From the NCBI GenBank assembly GCA_027625915.1, contig JANTQA010000033.1:4650001-4714000 (forward strand): a stretch of DNA of 64,000 bases, in the 5' to 3' direction. Source of the stretch: Anaeramoeba flamelloides. Lineage: Eukaryota; Metamonada; Anaeramoebidae. The position numbers were made by a program, and so were the translations under genes. Shown piece by piece: positions 12,583-24,800 of the stretch; the stretch's first letter is position 1, and every line of letters starts with the position of its first letter. A model generated the notes under the pieces. It was not told the origin of the DNA. It did not search any database and saw only the letters and a program-made list of their open reading frames with translations.

Positions 12583-14357
12583 TTATTTTTTTTCTTCTTT
12601 TGTTTCTTCTTTTGTTTCTTCTTTTGTTTCTTCTTTTGTTTCTTCTTTTGTTTCTTCTTTTGTTTCTTCTTTTGTTTCTTCTTTTGTTTCTTCTTTTGTT
12701 TCTTCTTTTGTTTCTTCTTTTGTTTCTTCTTTTGTTTCTTCTTTTGTTTCTTCTTTTGTTTCTTCTTTTTTATTTTTTTTTTTCATTTTATTCAATTTTT
12801 CATTCTTTATTTCTTCTTTCAATTCTTCAATATTAGATGGGAAATAGGTGTGCATTAATCTATTATAATACACATCTTCCTTGTATAAAAAGGTAACAAA
12901 AATGATTCTATCAACTTTATCTAAATGATCATCTTCAAGTAACCATTCTCTAGCCGTCTTAAGTGCGATGTTGACTGCGGGTTCTAAAGGGAAACCATAG
13001 ATACCAGTTGAAATTCCACAAATTGCAATTGTACGGATTTTACATTTAAGCATCAAGTTAAGTACTGATCTGTAACAACTTTCAAGTGGCTTTGGTCTAT
13101 ATCCAACAGGACCAACTGTATGTAAAACATAATTTGCAGGCAATTTATGCCCAGTTGTGATTTTTGTTTCTCCAGTGTAACACCCATTAAGAGGCAAACA
13201 TTCTTCATAAAGCTTTCTACCTGCAGCACGGTGAATTGCACCATCAATCCCACCACCACTTTTTGATAATTGATTATTATTTTTAATTATATTAATGAAA
13301 GAATTCAACAAAGAGATTAAGTTGTTGTTTATTGGCTGAAGCCCTCAATATATTTTTTGAAACAATTTTCTTTTTTATTTACAAAAATGAAAAGAACGGT
13401 TTTTGGCTTTTTAAAAGTAAACAACACAAAAAAATGAGAAAACTTTTTTTTTTTTTTAAAGCTTGCTTTTCAAACAACATGTACAGAACGATGAAAATTC
13501 TTATGAAAGGAGACGCTTATACAAAACACTTGTATTAGATTTATTTAAAAACACTAACCATTAAACTAGTTTACGATCAAACGGATTCTTAATGCTGACT
13601 CAATTTAATTTTTTTTGTAGTGGAAAAATTTCGAAAAAAAGTAAAAAAGAAAACAGAGAATGAAAAGAAAAAATTGAAAATAAAAAAAGTAGGATTACCC
13701 AAGTAACGATGAATTAGCTGCATTAACAATTGAACCGATTTCAAGTGTTGTACTATCTCCACGCCAAATAGAAACTTTGTCGTTTAATTTTCTATTTACT
13801 TTGTATTTGGTAGGCTCATTTATTTTCACTTTTTTTTTCATCAAGGATTTAATATTTTTTGTCCAGGTTGGGATGTCTTCAACTTTAACATAATTTCGGC
13901 CACATCTGTATTTTTTTCTTTTTTGTTCACGTGAAGGTAACTTTGTGTTTCCTTCAAGAATCGACTCGACCTGTACTGACATATACCGAAGCCTTCTTTT
14001 ATCTACCTTTTTTTTTTTTTTTAATATGATTACTTTTTCTTTCTCTTTTTTCACTTCTTTTTGTTCTTCTTTTTGTTCTTCCTTTTGCACTTCCTCTTTT
14101 GTATTCTCAGTTTTTTGTTCTTTTTTTTGCACCTCTTTTTCTTCTTCTTTTTGCACCTCTTTTTGTTCTTTTTTTTGCACTTCTTTTTTTGTATTCTCAG
14201 TTTTTTGTTCTTTTTTTTGCACTTCTTTTTCTTCCTCTTTTTGTTCTTCTTTTTGCACTTCTTTTTTTGTATTCTCAGTTTTTTGTTCTTTTTTTTGCAC
14301 CTCTTTTTCTTCTTCTTTTTGCACCTCTTTTTGTTCTTTTTTTTCCTCTTGTGACAT
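12583..14357 (-). CDS. MacroD-type macro domain protein (ADP-ribosylglycohydrolase)
   Basis: Two exons, 14357-13699 and 13258-12583, join in phase to give 444 residues; the junction restores VNAANSSLLGGGGIDGAIHR, the ADP-ribose-binding signature. Residues about 115-365 are MacroD-like: WRGDSTTLEIGSIVNAAN, LNGCYTGETKIT, LPANYVLHTVGP and the phosphate-loop ICGISTGIYGFP all align with MACROD1/2, enzymes that remove mono-ADP-ribose from acidic residues and cleave O-acetyl-ADP-ribose. The first 100 residues are imperfect EVQKKEQKTENTK-type repeats of about 35 residues; the C-terminus is 14 copies of KEET. Both tails are highly charged and probably disordered. The enzymatic assignment is by family; the tails have no known function. 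The gene converges on tepsin and diverges from VPS18. Confidence 0.9.
12598..12772 (-). repeat. 12-base tandem repeat encoding KEET
   Basis: About 14 near-perfect copies of a 12-base unit (TTTGTTTCTTCT on the plus strand) lie in the last part of the macro-domain coding sequence. Copies are almost identical, which suggests recent expansion or ongoing homogenisation. Confidence 0.95.
13259..13698. other. Intron of macro-domain gene (440 bases)
   Basis: On the minus strand the intron starts GTAATCC and ends AAAAAG. It is AT-rich with no coding or repeat feature I could recognise. Confidence 0.8.
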
Positions 14358-14966
14358 TTTTTTTGATAATAAAGTAATTTAGAATAAAATGAAAAATATC
14401 TTTGTAATTTCTCGTTTTAAGACTAATTTGTGAAGTAAACAACCAAAACTTTGAGTTGTATAATTACTCAAATATTGGTGCTGTGTATACACATTTAATT
14501 CTCTCTTACTGTAATATTAATAATGTGTTCCTAAAGACTTTAATTCGTGTTTTAAAATATAGTCCCTGCTTATTTTTCTTCTTCTTTCAAGGTAACATCC
14601 AATTAACTAGACAAGGCTATTTGTTGAAAAATAAATTGAACAAAATTTTCGTTCATCTATTCATAATTTATTTTTAAAAGATCATGTAACCATGAAAATT
14701 TTTAATTACTTATATGTCAGTTTAAATTATTAATTTGTTCTCGGAGAATTGGGGTCTTTGATGGTTTTTTTAAATTATTGAAATATGATAGTTCTGTTCA
14801 TAAGATGATTGAAAATTATGATTGTTTTATTTTACAATTAAAATGAATCGACCTCGATTAAAAATATACGGTTTATTTTTCCTCTATTTGGAATTAATTT
14901 GTTATTTTTATAAAGAGAAGAATGGTTATGTGAGTTTCTTCTATTTAAAGTTCTGATCATTAAAGT

Positions 14967-15197
14967 ATGGAAAGTTTTTTTTTACCTCAAAATGTTCTTC
15001 TGCACTTTACAATTTTTCATGTTTCTTCATTAAGTAATATATCCTCTTATCTTGGAACTATTTCAAAACTAAAGCAATATTTAAAGAGGTGTGTTGTTAT
15101 AGCTGTTGTTGGGTTTGAGTTTTGGAGATCATTTGTATTGTCTCTCTTTGAAAATTTCGTTTCTTTTGATTTTTTTATTTGTCAAAAATTACTTTGA
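14967..15197 (+). CDS. Unassigned 76-codon open frame
   Basis: The translation starts MESFFLPQNVLLHFTIFHVS. The first 30 residues loosely resemble the start of an F-box (LP..VLLH..F...L.NI), but the rest does not continue the family, and there is no second exon I can join. It may be a decayed gene fragment or chance. Confidence 0.15.
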   Translation: MESFFLPQNVLLHFTIFHVSSLSNISSYLGTISKLKQYLKRCVVIAVVGFEFWRSFVLSLFENFVSFDFFICQKLL

Positions 15198-16338
15198 TTT
15201 TTAAAAAGTTTTTAATTCGACAAATAAATTTAAAAATTGAATTTTAGTCATATAAAATACTCAAAATGAATTCTACCTTGATGAAATTGAATTAGTATAT
15301 AAAAAAGAATAATTTCAGATATCTAATGATACTTATTATTCGATATTTTTTTAGATTGTAGTATGGGATTATTTTTACAATAAAACCCCTTTATTTAATA
15401 TTTTGAAGAGCTGATAGATCTTGCATTTTTCTTCTTATAATTCGAGTAGTATTTGGGATAACAAAATTAATTATAGAATTATATCAAAATTGGTTCATTA
15501 TTAAAGAATTGACAAAAAAAATCGCGGTCGATTCAATTAGTATAACGAAGCTCAAATCAATATCGAAAGTAAAATATTTGATATTTTCTGTCAAAATTTC
15601 AATTAGGAATACAGTTTGTTGAAATTTTTATCAAAATATTCTCAATTTATTTGAATTTTTTTGTTTTTTGATTGATGATAAATTATCAAGAAAAAATTGA
15701 ACTATATTTTTCTAAAAAATTTTCCAATTTGATCCTTCATTTTTAGATTCTTTTTTAATAGTAGAACTTTTAAGAAACCAACACCAGATTTACTTATTGT
15801 TAATTGTGGGTTTATTTGATTAATTAATAAATAGGTCTTATAAGCTAAATTTCAAAATTTTAGGGCAAACTTTTTTTAGATTATTTTTTTCTTTTTTCAT
15901 TCACCTTTCAAAAAATAAAAAGATTTCACTATATTTTTATTTATTAATCAATTTTGGTTATTATCTCTAAACACTTTAGTAAAAAAAATATTATTATTCA
16001 AATTAAAAAACAATTCAACAAATTTTTTTATGATGAAAAATCTGCCCCTATTTTTGAAATTTATCTTATAACAAAAAAACATACTTTTTAATTTTGAAAC
16101 ATGAATTAAACTTTTCTGCATGTATTATTTTGACAATAGAAAATATTTCATTTTTGGAAAAAACAAATTCCCAGTAGCTGAGTTCCCAACGAATTCTGGA
16201 CAAACACCACCAAACTGTTCATTCATTTTTATCAAATTATTTACAATCTTTCGTTCCTCGATAAAATTAATTTTGTTTCTAAAAATTGTTTTTTTTATTA
16301 TTAATTTGTTCATATAGTAAATACATACTTATCATTAA

Positions 16339-16797
16339 CTGTTGAGAGAAAAATGTTGGACACAGAAAAATGGTCGACATCCATTTTTAATTGGGTACAT
16401 TAGTAAAATTGATAATCAAATTCTTTTGACAACTAGGTGAATTTTATCTAAGTTCAGGCTTAAAGGCGTTAAAAGTTCATTAATCTGTGGTGTGTCTAGA
16501 ATAATCATTTTAACGGTTGATAATTAAAAGTAGATCATGCTATTTTAACAAAAATCCAAGTTTTAGTAAAGTTTACTATGAATTCTGAAAATGGTAATTT
16601 TTAAACTTGCTTTAGATTATAAAAGATAAGGTTTTGAACAAGTAGAATTACATTAATCTTTATTCTAATAAGTAGATTATTGCTATTTTCTTTAGTTATT
16701 TCACAAACGAAAGAAATTAAAAATCTTTTTCAGTAATGTTCAAAATTAAAATTGCTTTCCAACTATTTTTCTCTGTCCAAAATTTTTCTCTCAACAG
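16339..16797. mobile_element. TIR element with TAA target duplication
   Basis: Terminal inverted repeats of about 35 bases: left CTGTTGAGAGAAAAATGTTG, right the complement of CTGTTGAGAGAAAAATTTTG, each followed by GGACA. Both ends are flanked by TAA (16336-16338 and 16798-16800). A 3-base TWA duplication is typical of PIF/Harbinger elements, a TA would fit Tc1/mariner; the data allow either. 459 bases, no coding capacity. Confidence 0.65.
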
Positions 16798-18148
16798 TAA
16801 GCAGCAATGAAGAACGGTATTGATTTTTTTGGGGTTTTAAGGAATTTTCCATTGCTATAAGTACTTTTTAACTTATAATTGGTTTAAATGAAAAATTCAT
16901 TGGATAAATATCTTTTTTGAATTAGCGAAAAAAAAAAAATTAGATTGAAAAAGTACAAGTTAGATAAAAATAAAGCTTTAAATACCATTTCATCCTTTTT
17001 AATAAGATTTATTACATATATAGCCAATTTTATTTAACTTCAAATTATTGGGTCATTCATGTTTTTGGTTTATTATATAATCACCTTTTTTATACCCCTC
17101 TATTCAAAAAAAGAGTAGGTTTTTTTTTGTGGAAAAAAAAATTGTAAATCACTTGCAAGAAAATAACTTTTTCTGTAATTCAACTTTAAGATTTTTACTA
17201 GAATAGAAAATAACTAATAGTTTCACAAATAATCTATTCATCTAATAAAACTGAAATACTGGTGTTTTAAAAGTTAATGTTAAAATATTTTCACTTCTTT
17301 TTTTTCATTATCCTAATTTACCTTTTTTGAATAAAAAAAAAGTTAATTTATGATTAATATTTATTTTTTTTGGTTCGTTATTTATGTTTTATCTTTCCTT
17401 ATATTTATATTTTGGGTAAACTACTAATCTTAAATCAAAGCTAACTGCTATAATCAAAACTGATAAAAATCTGAAATTCTATCTCATTTAAATTTAAAAA
17501 CTGATACAGAGAAAAAAAAATACCGATAATAAATTTTCAGAGCTTGAGGCTCTGTTGGTTTCAAAAGAATCAAGTAAATTCTATGATTTTATTAAATCAT
17601 CTTAAATCTATGAAAAATTAAAAAAAAAAAACCTAAAGGGTTAATCTTTATAAACATAATTCTTCTTATATTCAAATAATAAATTATTCTTTAATCGTTA
17701 AAATTAATGATTTCACTATTTGAAAGATATTTTTTTAATCAAAAATACATTAGAAAAGTAAAAAAAAAAAAACATTAAAACTGACAAGAAAAAAATTTTA
17801 CTATTAAATTATGAATAAATTCTTTGTAAAACCATGGATTGTTAAACTATATTTTAAAATATCTTTCAAGATATCTTTCAAGATATAATTTTTCTGTCAA
17901 AGTTATCTTATTAACCCTTAATATTTATTCTAACTGAAGTTTTAAAAAAGTCAATAAGTTATAAAAGTTTATTTTTTTTAAAAAAAATTTTTCCATAATC
18001 TTGAGTCCTTAAAATAACCCTTTCAGACTTGTTTAATCAGTGTTACAAAAATATAAAATTTGTATTTTCATCTAGATAGGCTTGTTCATTTAGAAGATTC
18101 AAGAAACAAGAAATAAACGATAACAAAAGAGAGTATAAGTTTCTTAAA

Positions 18149-18151
<3 letters not shown>

Positions 18152-18184
<33 letters not shown>
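18152..18184. repeat. (TA)n microsatellite
   Basis: About 16 TA dinucleotides in a row, 640 bases upstream of the VPS18 start codon. Confidence 0.95.
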
Positions 18185-18188
<4 letters not shown>

Positions 18189-18821
18189 ATCTTAGAATGA
18201 AAGATCAAATTACAAAATTTATCCAAAAAAATAGAGTTAATTTTTGAGAGAAAATTTCTACTTATAAAAAAAAAATTTACAAATCAATTTTGAATATTTT
18301 GAAAAAGATTCAACTCTACAGAAGTTTCAATAACCTGTTTTGACTTTTTGTTTTGTTTTTTTGAAAATTCTTTGTGCTGTTTTAGTAAATACTGATAAAT
18401 TGTAATTTATGTTTGGAAATTTTTACTTGATTTTCCTTTTTGAAAATTATTCTGATCAAGCTTTGAATAAAGTATTTTATGAAGTCAAGTGTTGAGAAAC
18501 TCTATAAAATTAGTTGTTCTTCAAAATGTTCTTTGTCATGAAATGTTTGTTAAGAAACAGTTTGAAGATTTCATAAAATGGAAATTGAACTAAAAATTTA
18601 TCAAAATTTATTAGAATTTATCAGTGTTTATCAATAAAAAGTAATTCGAAAGAGTGTGGTTTTTAATATTATTAGAACTTTCTTGGTAATAGTTGACTTT
18701 CACCATAGACCCCTTAAAATAAAACAAAAATTTTTCATTTTTTTCTCTTTTTAAATCTTTCACAATCTTTAATATTTTCTCGAGAAACAAAAAAGAAAAA
18801 AAGAAAAAAAGAAAAAAACCA

Positions 18822-21800
18822 ATGTTAATCGATGAATTTTATAACTCTGAAGAAGAAAATGAAGAAAACGAAATCCCAATTTTTGATTTGATACCACAGT
18901 CCTACAAGCCGTCAGGGAATATTAAAATGATAGCTTCTTCGAATCGTATCATTGTTATGGGATTAGAAGACAATTTAATTTTACGTTACGACCAAAGCAA
19001 AGAATTAAATATCGAAACTTTTCGGTTTACAAAAATTGAAAATGAGTCAATAATTGAAAATCTTTTTTTAGATCCATCTGGCTTACATTTAATTATTTCT
19101 TGCACAAACGGACAAAACTACTACCATTACTATTCCCAGAAAAAACAACCCAAGCTGATGAACAAGTTGAAGACTGAAACAATTACTGCTGTTGCATGGG
19201 ATCCTGTTCCAAACAAATCAGCACAAACTGATTCAATTTTGGTTGGAACGTCTTTAGGTGAAATCATTGAAATTAAAATAAATTCGAAAGTCAGTTACAA
19301 GGAATCTGTAAGAAGAGTTCAATTTTTCTTCTTCTTAATTTTCTTTATCTTTTTCTTTTTGTTGATTTGAAATTTTTCCTTTTTCTTTAAAACAATTTCC
19401 TAAAAAGATCCTTAATAAATGATAAAGATCCCAATTAAAGAAAGAAAAACTCTCGGTAAATATTAAAAACATTTTGTATTTCACGTTACTAAAGGGATCG
19501 TGTTTAAAGTTACACAATTAAATAGTAAACAACAATACTCTTGAAATATCGAGCAATAAAGCTTTTTAAAAAGTGAGTAACACAAGCTTTTAAAAGTGTT
19601 GATCAAACTGTTTGATTGTCTCTTGGAAGCAATTATGAGAAATACTTTTTAAAACTTTTAGTACTGACTCTTTTCAAATGGCTGTCAATATTAAATAATA
19701 CCTAATTATTATGGGGTAAATAAACAGCTTTTTGTTTTGCTTGCGACTTAAAAAAATATTAATTCACCATTGATTATAAAAAAAATTGGGTCACGAAACA
19801 AATTCTTTGGTTCACTCGAAAATTTGATTTTCATTTTTCAAATTGCAAATATTAAGGATGGACTTTCAAAATGAATTCTTCAGATACATCAAAAATGCCA
19901 TCCTTTTATTTTGGATAAAGAATCATAAGAGCCTTAACCAAAATAAAAGGATGGCCTTTGTGATAGGTATCTGGTTAATTCATTTCGTAGGTCCATCCTT
20001 AATAACATTATTTTTTTAATAATTACAGATGTTTTAAAAAAGTGAGGAATTTTTGTCAACTTTTTTCAAGTTTTCTATTTTAAAAAAAGTGACGACTATT
20101 TTTCAAATTATAAGTTTTTAAAAAAATGAAAGATTTATGTTTTAAAAAAGTGTAGACCCAATCTTTAAATGTAATGTAGAGGTTGGGGTCTGAAGGAAAG
20201 AACTTTTTTTAAAAAAAGTTCACTATTTTTTAAAATAGAAAACTTGAAAAAAAGTTTTAATTCTAACAAAATTATAAAAAAAAAAATTCACTTTTTTAAA
20301 ATAGCTATGCAATTTTCAGAAAAAATATTTTAATTTTTTTTATTTTTTATTGTTTAAATGAGGAGTTTAAAATTCCTCTTGTTTGTCGTTAGGTTTTTTT
20401 TAATTCAAGAAACGAAAAGAAAATTTCATAAACTTTTTTTTCATTTCTAAAATTAAAAAAAACCGCTGTTAGCTTTTCCAGAATTTAAAAGAATTGAGCA
20501 AAATCTTTGATTTTTCTTCATTCTTTTGAATTCTGTAAAAGCTAGGCACTCTACGGCACTTGACGACACGATCACATAGAAAATGGTCCAAATCTTCGAT
20601 GATATCTGAATTATTTATTTTTTTACATAATTTACAAGATTTTGATCTATCTTCGTTCATGATATAAAAAATATTTTAATTATGAAGAAACTATTTAACA
20701 TCTAAATAAGAATCCCTTCTGTTAATGTCACATATTTCAATTTCAACACCTTAGGCTTTCTACTGAATAATACAACAACAAAAATTTAATTAAAACTTTA
20801 CCGAAAATGGGGATTTATAACAATCAATTATCCACAAAGTTCTTGTTGATGAGAATTAAAAATAACAAAAAAGAAATTATTTAATCCTTTTAAAAATAGA
20901 TTTAATTTTAAATTGTCAGAAATTCAGCTATATGTCTTTCGCTACAATTTTGGTATTTTTTATTTTTTCGAATTTTTAGTAATTGGGGAACAAAAATAAT
21001 ATTGAATCTTATATTATTATTAAAAATTGAATGGGAATTGTTGATCAATACACTAATAAAGAAAAATAATTTCAAATACAATAAACTTAAACATTTTTTC
21101 TTATTGTGACAAAACATAATTAAAAATCTATTAATTTGGAATTGAATGAAGAGTTACTTGTTGAAATTTGAATTTAATAAGGTTAAAAAAGTTTATGTAC
21201 TCGGTTTTTTGATCATAAGAGAAGTATACAAAATAGATTTGTTTTGAAAAACGAAATGCCTTGAAATACTACAATTTTTCCTAAAAATAAGAAGTTATCT
21301 ATTTTTTTTTGGAATAATTTTTTTTGAAAAACTACCATTTCAATTTCAAATTCTAAAGAATAAAACGTTATTTAGTTTTGAGTAAGACTGGAAAACTGTC
21401 TTTAATTGCTTTTTTTGAAGTAAAAATTTTTTTAAAAAAATTAAATCTTTAATAGACATCGGGGATTTGGTAATCATTTTCATTAGTGAGATTTACTTTT
21501 AGAGATTATTTATTACCAAGTGGGTTTTAAAAATTACAAATATATATCGAAAATAAAATCATTTGTAACTTGAGTGATTGTTAGTAATTAGATTTTATCT
21601 TTTTTTGGTTGAAAAAAATAACAAAAAAGAGAAATTTATTATATCAACTCATAGAAAGCTTATTTTAATTTTAATTTTGGTTTAAAAATGGTTTTTTTTT
21701 TGGTGATGTGTGTTCCACTCAGAAAAAAAAGGAGTTGTGTTTTTTAAAGAAAAAAATTTAAATGAAATTTCAATTTTTACAAAAAAATAAAATCATTTTT

Positions 21801-24800
21801 TCTTATTTATTTGAATTTCTGATAAAAAAACAAGCTACTTCACCCTTTTTGACTGATCTTTAAATGAATTTGATTTAAGTAACTAAAAAATACTCAAATG
21901 TTGGAAGTATTTTTATTTGTTTTCAATTTTTAGTATATGATTATGGGGTTTTTTTGAACCAAAATAGTGAATCAAGAGTTGGTTTAAACAATATTCTAAT
22001 TGAATTTAGATGTTTATATTGATTAAGACAAATTCTTTAAAAAAAGCAATCCCCGTTAATTAAGAAATATATAAAAAAAAAAGATTAATAAATGAAAAAA
22101 AATTGATTTTTTTTTCTAATTTTCCTATTAAAAAAAGTTTTTTTTAACATGTTATAAACGTGTTGTAAAGGTGTTATAAACGTTTCAAATGTTATAAAAT
22201 TTTATAATATAAACTTTTATAACATAAATGTTTGTTATAAAATGTGTTATAAAATTTGTAAGATGTTATAAAGACGTTATAAGAATATTTTTTCAAAATA
22301 TATTGAAAAAATCATTATATAATATGAAATTTTGTTATAAACATGTTATATGTTATAAAAAAAGTTTTTTTATTAGGGTTCCGTCTTGATTAACCAATAT
22401 TTACATAACAGGAATAATTAATATAAGATTTTGATTTTTTTTTTAAAATAAAAACCATACTAGATTTTTTATAAATGATCAAAATATTTTTTTGATTTTT
22501 CATATTATTTTACACTTAAAAAAATCCAAAATAACTCAAGTTTTTCGTAAACTATAACACAAACAATAAAAAAGTAAAATAAAACCCATTTACTTATTCT
22601 AATTACTTATACAAAATAAAAAAAAAAAAAAAAAAAAAATTCAATTCTTATATCAGTTTCCATTATTGGTCATAGTATATATAATTATTCAAAAAAATCA
22701 AAAAAATAAAATTTTAATTAATATTATTATTTATTAATAATATATTAATAAGATCATTATAATTCAAAAATTTCATTCATTCAAATATTTCTTTCTTTCT
22801 TTCTTTATTTATTTCGATCTTAAATTTTAAATTTTATCTTTCTTTTTCTTTTTTAAAACAAATTTCAATAGAGATTTCGATTTAAAGAAAAAAAGCCAAT
22901 TACTGGTATTCATTACAATAGATTTCCACCATATCGGGATTTTTTTTATGTACTTGTTACAACAGCTGAAAACATGAACCAATTTATAGGGGGGCCAGAC
23001 CTAAAAACTTTATTTCTTTCTTATGAAAAAAAAAAATTAACAACTTCAAATCAATTTGTTGAAAATGGATCTACATCTTCAAAATTATCAATTTTTAACA
23101 CACAAAAAAAAAAAACATTTGCTTGGTTTACAAGTGTCACAATTTATTTTGGTGAATTAAATTTTACTGGAAAAAATCCTAAAGATGAAGATTTACAAGT
23201 ACAATACTTTTTTTAATTTTTTTTTTTTTTTTGAATTCAATTCAAATAAAAATTTTTAAAATACAATTCAAATTAAAATTTTTAAAATTCAAGAATTTTC
23301 AAAAGTTTTTTTTTAAAAATAATTCTCATTTTTAATAATTAATATTTCTTTTTTGAAATCTAATTCCTTTCAAATATAGATTGTTGAAGAAGCCAAAGTT
23401 TTGCCATATCCTCTTAAATTAAATTCAAATTCTAAACAAAATTCAAGTTCAAGGTCTTTATTTCCTCAAGATATGATTTTAACTGAATTTCATTTTTTAT
23501 TTATTTATCCTACTGATTTATCTGTTGTTTCTACATTAGATGGTAAACCATGGGAAGAAAAAAAAATTGAGGTAAGATTTTTTAATTATTCATTTTTTAA
23601 AGATTGCTTTATTAATTTTTTTATTTCATTTTATATCTATATCTATATATATACTATTATATCTACTCGTCTCTCGAAATGTTTTTTTGAAATATTAATA
23701 ATAATTAAAGAGGGGAACATCCAAAATGATTGGAATTACTCAAGATCCAGAAACAAAAAAAATAATTGTCTATTCGAAAAAAGATTTATATAAAGTTGAT
23801 GTTTTTGAAGAAGATCGAAATATTTGGCTGATTTATCTTAAAAGAGGTGATTTTGAACAAGCACTTATGAGCTCAAAAGTAAAATATCTTTTAAATTTCC
23901 TTTTTTGTTTAATATTATTCACAAATTAATTTTTTTTTTTTGAATTGTAAATGTATTCATTCCTTGAAAAAATACAATTTTTTGGATACAATATCATCCT
24001 TGGTATTAAAAAAATGATATATTTTGTTAGAAATAAAAAAATTACAAATTTCTAATTTATTTTGAAAAATTACTAATACAAATAATCACAAAAAACAAGA
24101 AAGTATATTCAAATTAGATAAACTAAATCCCTTTTCAAAAATAGGGTGAATAAAAAATTTCATATTTAATCTGAAATGATAATTACTCAAGATTTGTGTC
24201 TTCTCTGGTATATCTAGGGAGATGCATATTTATAAATAACCAAAATAAATGTTATTAACTCCTTTTTTAACATAACTTAAAATTAAACTCAACTTTAAAC
24301 TCAAAAAAATAGTAAAATAAATTTGCTTAATAAATTTCAATTGCAACCTATTTTTGAAATGACCAGTAGGGGGAATTTTGTACATTTGTAATTTATTGAA
24401 AATTCTAAATAAAAGCTTTTTGTATAAAAATAGAAATTTATAAGTTTTAACGATTGTAAGTTTAAAGCTTTATACTCTTACTAGCTACAATGTAAATTTA
24501 TTGAATTCTAAAATAAGGAAGTAGTTACATTTTCCCTATTTTTTAAAACTTTTAAATGTGAGAACATTACTAAACAATTTTTTTGCCAATCACAAGATAT
24601 TGAAACTTTGAAAAAAAAATATTATTAGTTGCTCTATTTGTGAAAAGAAAAGGAACAAAGGTAAATCCAGTGTAGAATCTTAAATTTTTAATTTTTGGAA
24701 CATTTTTTTTTGATTAAATTTTTGGTTTTATGAAATTATGTTTTGAATCGAGAAATATGTGTTATGGTGAATGATTGGAATTAATCATGGACTAAACCAA

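Larger units (their letters stand above)
14358..18821. other. Intergenic region between divergent macro-domain and VPS18 genes
   Basis: Both flanking genes are transcribed away from it, so their promoters should lie at its two ends, though I see no clear motif. A 76-codon open frame (14967-15197) and a minus-strand frame (16125-16313, with FGGVCPEFVGNSATGNLFF) are unassigned. A TIR element sits at 16339-16797 and a TA microsatellite at 18152-18184. Confidence 0.5.
19308..22871. other. VPS18 intron 1, repeat-filled (3.6 kb)
   Basis: In order: palindromic MITE 19851-20003, imperfect palindrome 20036-20310, hairpin array 20385-20575, reversed LINE 3' fragment 20575-20665, dispersed repeat 20920-22080, TTATAAC-rich MITE 22124-22377, and an A-run at 22618-22639. 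No exon was seen. Confidence 0.75.

Noticed and set aside
13945-14382. Plus-strand open frames over the macro-domain N-terminus
   Set aside because: All three frames are Cys/Phe/Leu mirrors of the lysine/glutamate repeat on the minus strand.
19308-19370. Direct continuation of the VPS18 frame past residue 162
   Set aside because: It becomes a phenylalanine-rich T-run; GTAAGA at 19308 is a good donor and the next exon fits in phase.
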